This document shows positions 55,510 to 64,000 of a stretch of 64,000 nucleotides of DNA, piece by piece. The notes under the pieces are model-generated. The model was not told where the DNA came from. It saw only the letters and a list, made by a program, of their open reading frames with translations, and did no database searches. Both the position numbers and the translations under genes were made by a program. Location: contig CM049318.1 of NCBI GenBank assembly GCA_026874595.1, positions 22,607,456 through 22,671,455 on the forward strand, written 5' to 3'. This DNA comes from Sipunculus nudus (lineage: Eukaryota; Annelida; Sipuncula; Golfingiida; Sipunculidae). Each line of letters begins with the position of its first letter. The first letter of the stretch is position 1.

Positions 55510-58500
55510 TTAAGATGATTTCATGCTGAACACAGCCTCAAGGTAGCGGTTCAAGAACATTCCCCCAGGGTCCAGTCGCTCTCTTACTCTGCAAAAGTCG
55601 TCCCACTTTGGGTAGGTTTTTCGGAAATATTCCGCAGTCAGAGTGTGATCCTAAAAAAATAAGTATGAAAGATGAAGATAAAGCAGAAATATTGACAATA
55701 TTAACATACAATAAGACACCGCAACATCATTAATTTTTAAAATGTAAAATATTGCAAACACATGTAAATAATACCGTTCGTGTGTTAGAAAGCTTGTGTT
55801 TGTGAGAAATGAGCACACATTCATGTTTATTATAAATATCCTTTTAAATTCCACATTCCCGACTGTGTCCATATTTTCACGATAAAACAATGCACATAAA
55901 CGTTTGATTTGATTTAACGATATTACGAATTTGATAAAGGTCGATCCTCACCTTTCCCCAATGAGGCCGTCCGTCCACCTTTACCATTATGTCAGTGATG
56001 GCTTCCCGGTACTTTTGGAAGCACACTTTCCCATACGATCTGAAAAAAGTGTAAGAACAGCATATCAAATTTGTTTTAAATTTTGGGCATAGAGTTCCAG
56101 CATATCTCATATTTTTCAGAGCTTTTACTTTGTATAACTCATAAGGGAGTTCAATTGCCAGTCACCTGTGAACAGTATTATATTTGACAAAAAGCATTTT
56201 CACTACATCTGGAGTTGAAGGAGAAGAAAGTAAACTCCCGCTAAAAATTAAAAAAAGATGATTTTGATCATAGTATTAAGGCTCAATCAATGGCTAAGCG
56301 CAACTAAATGCTGAAAAGAAGCAGAATTAACGAACGACAGTTGATTGACGGATCGCTCTGCTGTTTGACATCGCCTTTTGGTCCAACACTGCCAACCCGT
56401 TTTAAAATTCAACACAATGTATCCCTTTCAATCGTTAGCTTTAATTAATTAATTAGCTTTAAATTATCTGGACATTATAATTTTACTTTTCTTTGCTGGC
56501 TTTGTTAAAGAAACTGGATTCCAACTTGCACTTGCACATAAAGCTCAAATGTGTAAAATATCGGTGATTTTCATGTTTGTTCCGGGCTTTCTCGCTAATG
56601 CATACACAATGCTTTAACATTGTAATAGCAGTAGGGCCGCATAGGTACCCAAATAATGAAAGTACAATGTAATCCCTTTTCAGCCGACACCGTGTGTCTG
56701 TATGAAACCAAAAAAAAAAAAAAAACTAAGTATGTGCTCTCCATGTGCTCTTCCGTCGGTTAAGATCAACCAGTCATACATGAAATACTATTGTATTTTC
56801 CTGATGTCGGTAAAAAACAGGGTGGTAGGGAATATGAAAGTATGCAAAACAATTAGTGTACAAATGGTGAGCCGTTTTGTAACATTTTATTCCTTAGTCC
56901 ATTTTCGCTATTATATGACCTGGGTAAAAAAAAAATTATGGCATGACAAAATGTTTTGATTCCTCAATATCTACGTTGATGTTGATAAATAAGGATGATT
57001 ACACAAATCAAACACTCTTACTTGAATACGATAAAGTTCATGAAGCAGACATCACGACCGTAGGCGGGGCTCAGAAACAAATCGTCCATCTGAACGAACC
57101 GAACGTCAAGCGGAAAGTGCGCCGGGAATCCTGTTTTCTTTATCCATCTGTCGATTTCTCGGAGAACCGAAGCAGCTTTGTTGCTACAGTTATAAAAGTT
57201 ATTACAGTAATAACTTGATAAAATTGGCAGGATTACAAATATAAACAATCAACAGCAACAGCGCGCTCAGATTCCGGAAAACGATTGCAGTTGATAAGAT
57301 AAAAATGATCACAGTGCAGTTTAAAAAAGAGACGGATCACTTAGTATGTCAAGAACATTAACGAGGTAGTCTCAAGGCAAATAATTAAATAGTGTAAACA
57401 GCAATAATGTCGAGAATCTCTCGTAAATTGCATTGACATGTTGGATAACCCGTCTACTTCTGCTGTTTATACTTTTTTTTAAATATTTACTTAGTGTTTA
57501 TTATTATGTGCAAGATCATGTGTTAAAGGTATGATTATAATTTGAATTGACTGGGGAACATAAACAAAACAAAAAGGCAAAAACACTACGTCGACGCTGA
57601 TTATATTAGAATCCTCATCTGCAAAACTGTCAGAATCTGTTCATATTTGTAGCAACCAACAGCTGATTTCCTTACCTTTAGCTGTATTAATCTACAAAAT
57701 TAAGTCATGGGATTGGCTAAAGCCATGGGCAAAGGCAATACAATAGTCGGCATCTACGGCCACTTAATATAATCAAGTTAATTTCATATATGTAGGAACT
57801 ATCTTATTTTCTAGGAGGCCATAAAAACATAATCTCCTCAAATCAGCCAAATATGTGCAGCATCAACACTCTTTAAGATGACTTTTTCTTTTGCAGATGT
57901 GGTCATTACTAATAACACATATGCTTGACGCCATCAAACATTAATTATCCGTATTCAGGAAAATGGTTACAGATAGTTCGTGTATAATATTATTTAGAAA
58001 AGCTAGACTACTGAAAGCATTACAAAATTTAGTTATAACAATAATAATCCTTTACCGCGTAACAGCCCACTCCATAACGTAACTTGGCATGTCCGGTAAG
58101 TGTGATAGGTAGTTCTGGATTCTGTCGTTTCTGTCAACGCGTCTGCTGGGTTTCGAATAATAAAACTTGTAATAAAACCTGCTCATGTAGGGGACCAGGA
58201 AATTCAAATACGCGCTGCAAAACAATAGACTAATTTTAAAATGTGACATGTTAAAGAGTAGTGCTACAAATACAATTTGTAATGTATATTGCTAACACGG
58301 GCAATTCCCCAGCGCTCTGAACTATTTCAATGCCATTGTTCAAATAATAAGATTGAAATAGTTCAGAGCGCTGCTTAAAAGGTAAACTGTCAAAGCGAAA
58401 ATAAGTGGAACTACTCTGAGAGGTGTTACGAGCAATGGCCTTGGCCGGTGTAAAATCAGTCTTGTAAGTTATTCAATTATTTGGTATCGATCATATATTC

Positions 58501-59400
58501 TAGGAGGGGGCACTTTGTACCTTTGTCGCTTACTTGACTCATGTATTATTCTATATACAAAATTAGTAGTAAAATAAATCGAATATTCACCAAATAAATG
58601 AACAACGGGTAATGAATCGATAACTTGATGCGTATTATATTTCTTTTAACCAAGGCTAGTGTTCACCTTCAATTGTTTCTAAAAGAACATCTGTTTATAA
58701 CCATGTATTTTATGCTTACAGATGTCTTGTAACACATGTGTTTTTACATACATGTGGTCTTCATCATTTGACTAATAGGAACTCTAATCATATTGCCTTT
58801 GAATAGTTCATGTACCTGGTATATTCACACTGGTGATAGAGAAACCCTAAAGTACAGTACAATTTACAATCACAATCTCTCTTTTTTATAGTAATGTTTT
58901 TGGACTATTTAAACACATTTAAAATCGTCCCAGGCAAAACAAAGAAAACCTATGCGTGACTAAAAGGTAAATCTAAAAAAATTATAGTCCATATATCTTG
59001 TTTTTTTAAATATACATTTAAGACAGATGGCAGTAAATATAAATTTAAAATATTGTCTGAAATCATGTCTATATGTAGTCAATGGTCGAGTTTAAAAATA
59101 ACCTATTTTATTTAATATAAATTTCCCTTACCTTATCCACAAAAGGAAATTTAGCAAATACTTTCCAAGGAACAAACTGAAGAACCCAGGTTCATGAACC
59201 TCACTAGGCTGAAATATTAAACAAATGGACTGAGAACATCCTCAATTAAAACTTAAGCTGAAAGCGAGAATGCACTATCTTCCGATTTTCTGTCGGGTGC
59301 AGGCACCCGACCGCATTTTGTGGGTTTGATTCCCATCGTCAATGATCCGACTTTTCTGTGTAAACCATTTCCATATATATACACGTGCATGGCTTTTCAT

Positions 59401-59482
<82 letters not shown>

Positions 59483-62360
59483 TATCCCCTTAGGTTCCCA
59501 AGTATATTTAGAGATACACTATCCTGAAAAAAAAAAGAGTTGAGTATACATGAAGAAAATAAAACATTAGTACCTTTGATGTTCTTTTGATTTGCCATGC
59601 AATGCAGCCGTCTGTGTGGGGGTGCCACATGAACATGAAGTTGTCAGATCCGTGAAGGTAATCATTCAGGTTTTCAAGTAACTGCAAGATAATAACAACT
59701 GCTGTCCTCTATCTAATTTCACCCATTATTTATACCTTCATACATAAATATCCATAATCGGCTCCTTAAACAAAAAAATGAATATTTTCATTTGAAAAAA
59801 AAATTGTGAACATGGCTTGTTATAAATTTATTAATACCGTTACTGTATATAATTCTACTGTGTATTATCACATTCATCATAAAATGGAAAATATCAGTGT
59901 TGATTTTCACCTCCTTTGTTTTGACAGGATATCGTATTTCTTCCAGTCTGTACGCTGGTTCACACTGTATAGTGACGGTCAGAATAACACCGAGAGCTCC
60001 CAGACCAACAGCAGCAGCCCGAAACGTCTCCTCATCCAGGTCACGTGACACCGTGATGACATCACCAGAGGCACACATCAATTCCATCTCAAGTATCTGT
60101 TTGGGCAAATGAAAAATGTTTTACGATCTCACTGGAAATGTGATTGTATTTTAAACAGCGTTCCTTATATACTGTATCCCATTCCGAGAGATGAAATAAA
60201 TCGAACTGTTATTCGCATATATCTTAGTATCCTTTAAAGTTCGAGGCGTATTTTGTACGAAGCGTACATGCAGTTGTACAAAACATTCCTTGATCAAAGC
60301 TTCCCTATATTAATAGCATATTACTTAGGAGGCGTTATTGATGACCTTCATGTGCAGTAACAAGACACATCTGAATACAACATAGTAAGTTTATTACTGT
60401 GATAAACCTCAGACTGAGTTAAAGCAGATGGATAAAATGTCACTTACGTATGTGGATATTGCACCGTATTTCATACCCGAACCATGCGTCGGTGTGGAAA
60501 TTACCCCGGCAAGCGTGACGTCAGAAACAGCTCCTTGTCTTAAAACAATTTTTTTTTTATAAATTTTGTAATTTGTAAGCATTAACAAGAATGATCGTTA
60601 TGATAAAGCAGAAGCACATGATACTTATTGAAATCATTGACCCATGGCACATGTAATGAATTGGCTTTTGACATTTTTGAAAAAAAAAATGGTGTAACCT
60701 ATACTCGACATTTATTTGTAAATGACACGTAAATTATGAAATCACATTATTGTTTATCCTATGTGATAGCCATCTTGGCACCACAATAAGTTATGTTGCC
60801 GTAGTATGATTTGATGGTATATATTGTACTTACATGATGAAGGATAGATCGTTTTTAGCCAAGATGTCGTTCAGATCACCTAACAGCATCCCTGCTTCAA
60901 CCTTCACTATCTTTCTTTGTTTGTCCACCTAGCGGAAGGAAAAAAATCTGAATAACAATATTAAAGCTGAAAAGTCAATCCTGCTTCCTAGTTTTTTATT
61001 GGTAAAGAATTATTTTTTATTATATTCTATAGTATTCCTTTAAGCATATTTTACTGCATATAACATATTTAGGGGGAAAAAAGCTTTTGTATTCGAGGGT
61101 TTTTTGCATATTAACCGATCCATTTGTCTTATTTTGCACAAATAAGTAGCTGTATGACGGTAAATTTAGCAACTCAAAGATCATCTAGATATCTTTTTGA
61201 TAGAAAAACAGAAATAGGAGGTTACTTGTTAATATCCACACATCATTTCACCACTTGATTATATTCCGCGGACTTTTCAAAATATATTTGACACAAACAC
61301 GAGGTAGGGAAGAGGTCTATACAAACCGGGTGTTCTTAGAAAAAAAAACAAAAAAAGTATATTGTGCATGCACTATTTATTTCAAGGCTCGACTACTATG
61401 ATTCTTTCTTGCATGGTATAGCGGAGTCAGAATTGTCTAGTATGAGTAAAAACAAAACTGCTGGTCCATAAAATTTTTAACGGACAGTCGTCAGTTCACA
61501 TTAAGCTTCTTTTGCAAGGCGGGGTCCGAACTGGGACCTGCCTTAAATTCTAAGCCTTCATCAGAAGGCACTTACCACTAGGCTATCAATCCTTCACATG
61601 AAAAGAGAGTTTAATATGAACATCTCTTTCGGGGAATTTTTCTTCAATAAATGATAAACCAGATTGCGGTGAATAACAATACATAAAGCTATTTCGATTC
61701 TATGATAAAATCATAACGCGAATGTAAACCACCATGTATGCTTGATTAATGCGATGGGTGAATTTGCGAAAGTGTACAAGACTTACATATATTAATTTGT
61801 TCATGTTGGTAAGCTTTATCATGTAGCCGTCCGTACAGGCGATATCAGTACAGGAATGATGGTCCCCGATGACTTTCACCCTTTTGTTGGAGCGTCTAGC
61901 CGCGTCAAGGATCTAGTATCGGGACAAAAAACTAATATTATTAATTTGATTATTGATATTGATTTCATATAATTACTGAACAAGAAATCTGCTACAACAA
62001 ACGTTACTTGCACTTCAACTTTTCCTGGTTTCTTTATAATTTGTACTTTTTCCCATTTAATAATGGTAAAGAAAAGATGCGGTTAAATGCATGATTATTG
62101 TAATGAAATATATACCAGTATACATCTTAGTGTTGTTAATGTCAGATGATAGCCACACTGCATGAGATCAGTTCCCTAAACCGAAAAATACTTTGCATTC
62201 AGACATTTGTAATCATGAATGATAAATCAAAGATCATCGAAAATAATATGCAACTTACCTTGCGAACTTTTTCTCTGTTCTCGGGTTCAAAGTACAATTC
62301 CGGAAAACAGCTGACAGTGTGGGTTTTACTGGTAAAGGCGAATCCTTTGACTCCGTGATG
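55510..62360 (-). CDS. GULO: L-gulonolactone oxidase-like gene, copy C (exons 2-12; first exon outside)
   Basis: Coding exons: 62360-62259, 61912-61787, 60928-60834, 60538-60448, 60096-59911, 59681-59574, 59208-59132, 58214-58056, 57183-57022, 56039-55952, 55650-55510 (stop TAA 55512-55510). They sum to 1335 nt and 444 residues, open throughout, with lengths identical to copy B exon by exon. A short start exon like the Met-Gly exon of B is expected beyond the right edge. Motifs: GDHHSCTDIACTDG (flavin-site His kept), DVTLAGVISTPTHGSG, D-x-R in LDVRF, HWGK, and YPKWDDFCRVRERLDP at the end. The conserved EWAVPR at the end of exon 9 reads EWAVTR. The donor after exon 11 is a good GTGAGG, unlike copy B. 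Intron 8 carries a perfect 22-bp hairpin, and a tRNA-like fragment lies in intron 3. Likely a flavin-dependent aldonolactone oxidase whose substrate may have shifted. Confidence 0.9.
58310..58373. repeat. Perfect 22-bp inverted repeat with 20-nt loop
   Basis: The left arm 58310-58331 (begins CAGCGCTCTGAACTATTT) and right arm 58352-58373 (ends AGTTCAGAGCGCTG) are exact reverse complements; the loop is 58332-58351. The dimensions resemble a short pre-miRNA hairpin, though natural precursors usually have mismatches and longer stems. It lies in intron 8 of copy C. Confidence 0.9.
59285..59343 (+). repeat. tRNA-like fragment with a perfect 9-bp palindrome
   Basis: GTCGGGTGC-AG-GCACCCGAC is a perfect 9-bp inverted repeat, followed 10 bp later by a T-arm-like GTGGGTTTGATTCCCAT with a B-box core. 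There is no A box and no full clover-leaf. Probably a SINE or tRNA pseudogene remnant in intron 7 of copy C. Confidence 0.4.
59403..59480. repeat. (TC)n-(TA)n compound microsatellite
   Basis: About 20 TC units followed by about 18 TA units in intron 7 of copy C, the same architecture as 19882-20001 and 43533-43605. Confidence 0.92.
61516..61592 (-). repeat. tRNA-derived pseudogene or SINE head
   Basis: On the minus strand: A box TAGCCTAGTGGTAAGTGCC (61585-61567), an anticodon-like arm CCTTC-TGAT-GAAGG, and a B box AGTTCGGACCC (61532-61522). The 5' end GGATTGA has no partner at the 3' end, so the acceptor stem does not form. It lies in intron 3 of copy C. Confidence 0.5.
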
Positions 62361-63311
62361 CTACAGTCAACATAAAGCTGTATAGATTAATGCCTACTGG
62401 GTTAAATTAATATTCTAAATTCTATAAATTTGTCGATTATCAATGAAGCAGTCTGCAGCCATGACTTTCAAACTTTCAAAATAAATGTATTACTATCAAG
62501 TTCTTAATTATTGCCACAAGGTAACCCTATTATTCATTCATTAATATTTGTTATTTATTATTTACAGAACATAAGCATATGTTCTTTCAGGATACTTCAT
62601 GTACCATATTACATCGAAAAGGATTAGAAGCAGGAGAGATAACTCCAGGAAAGGGTTCCCTTTTTTTTTTTTTTGGGGGGGGGGGGGGGTTATTTAAATT
62701 GTAGAAATGATTCATGATTTTAAGTACATGTATAGCATTCCTATGGCCATGCGCACGGAGTACCCCAAGCCCATGGGAAGCAATTATACCATTCAATACA
62801 CAATTCCTTTTATCTTAATGTAATAGATATGAATACATTTATTTCTTTGTTAAGCAAATAAAACCTTCGGGTCAATAATCAATATTCTACAATATTATTC
62901 TATATATAACTATATCTATTCATAAATAACAAACTGTGTTATTCTTTTCATGAAATATTTGTTTGATTTTGTTGATCATAAAGTATTAAAATTGTGTGGC
63001 TCGGTTATCGCTAGATGGTGCACATTTTCACTCAGGTTCTTTTCTATCTACTGTATCTAGATTGGTCTTCCATTACATCAACACATCATCATCTGTTCTT
63101 AGTGCCTGCACTGACAAGTTAGTTAATTGTATTATACCTCAAGCGAGAGCTATTATATACTTAACGCTCTTTCTTTCGAAATATTTATGCGACAAGTACT
63201 GAACTTAATTTGTTGAACAATTAGTAGCCTTGAAGTCATGTACATTGCACAATGCCTAATACGAAATGGAAGTTACTGACTATATTGCACTTAACTTGCC
63301 TTTCCTCTGAT

Positions 63312-63394
<83 letters not shown>

Positions 63395-64000
63395 TATATA
63401 TATATTGACTGCCAAAACAGACTGCCAAAACAAGCGGATTTTTTTTTTATAATTTTATAATTTCAGTTGTAAGTATTGAAATCTAAATGCTTCTTCACTA
63501 ATGACATGTGTTTTGAGATCTGGCATAGGAAGGTTAGTGTTTACGATTAATTGAGAGAAATATATTTGTCTCATGCTAAGGGGTTGGTAGTTATTAAAGG
63601 ATAAATTAATGATATTTCACCATTTTACCATCATTTTACGAATCGTAAGCAGACATTTTAATTTTGCTACATGACTTCAATTCGGAATATCTATGATATT
63701 TAAAGCCTTAAATTCAGCCTTTTATATGAACTGGAATGACTGATCGTTGAAATTGGGACCAATATTTCATTTTCTGTTCCTATCTTGGGCAGTATAATAT
63801 CAATGGTCTTCCAATTAATAATTTGAAAAGTAAGCCCTCAGCAGAATGCCTCATCATAAACAACGACTTTATGGAAGACTGACATGGGAGCTGGTAGCTG
63901 AACCCTCTCCAGTTTTTATTGGAGGAAATATAAAAAAATAACATTTCTTTTTCAAAGGTGCCATAAACAGGTGAATTCACCCGTTCATTATATATATCTA
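62361..64000. other. Presumed intron 1 of GULO copy C and 5' sequence
   Basis: No exon is found. By analogy with copy B (first intron 3.8 kb) this should be intron 1. It contains a T-run/G-run (62660-62689) and a long (TA)n tract (63318-63404). Confidence 0.5.
63318..63404. repeat. (TA)n microsatellite
   Basis: About 40 nearly uninterrupted TA units, followed by a tandem TGACTGCCAAAACA / GACTGCCAAAACA duplication (63406-63432). Confidence 0.92.

Noticed and set aside
59806-60112. Plus-strand open frames opposite exon 6 of copy C (similar ones at 7150-7362 and 7672-7872)
   Set aside because: They are antisense shadows of conserved GULO exons.
61516-61592. A functional tRNA gene
   Set aside because: The boxes and anticodon-like arm are present, but the acceptor stem cannot pair.

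Overview
The window is nuclear DNA from an animal, most likely a marine mollusc (probably a bivalve) or another lophotrochozoan. The grounds are AT-rich, intron-rich sequence with GT-AG splice sites, long TA, CT and ATT microsatellites, C/G homopolymers, many short transposons, and a dispersed repeat with a GGAC-rich tail ending in CAGCTGAGCTAA, a type I associate with bivalve genomes. The species assignment is inference. || Every gene I can support lies on the minus strand. From left to right these are: exon 1 of a flavin-containing monooxygenase (790-1103, remainder beyond the left edge); a complete 12-exon L-gulonolactone oxidase-like gene, copy A (3230-13351); a repeat-rich interval (13.4-22.3 kb); a dead Ty3/gypsy LTR retrotransposon (22329-30832) with TATG target duplications; a second 12-exon GULO-like gene, copy B (32733-46677); an isolated decayed last exon of a further GULO copy (53109-53240); and a third GULO-like gene, copy C (55510-62360), whose first exon lies beyond the right edge. 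|| I rebuilt the three GULO-like genes by hand from splice sites. They share the same exon phases and nearly the same exon lengths, so they are tandem duplicates; B and C are closer to each other than to A. GULO-family enzymes are FAD enzymes that oxidise L-gulono-1,4-lactone in the last step of vitamin C synthesis. Copy A keeps the canonical HSPS flavin loop, the E-x-R pair and the HWAK box. Copies B and C carry HSFC or HSCT, D-x-R and HWGK, so this may be an array with one conventional enzyme and two diverging ones. || The retrotransposon has an 803-bp and a 462-bp LTR, a PBS-like site, a polypurine tract, a gag whose N-terminus reads like an RNA-recognition-motif fold, and protease, RT, RNase H and integrase domains broken by several stops and frameshifts. 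Its leader carries four copies of a motif resembling the CTCF consensus. || The rest is mostly transposon debris: a TA-flanked MITE family in three copies, a 690-bp element with 35-bp terminal inverted repeats and a dense CGACA lattice, tRNA-derived SINE-like elements, a LINE tail, and a perfect 22-bp hairpin in an intron of copy C.
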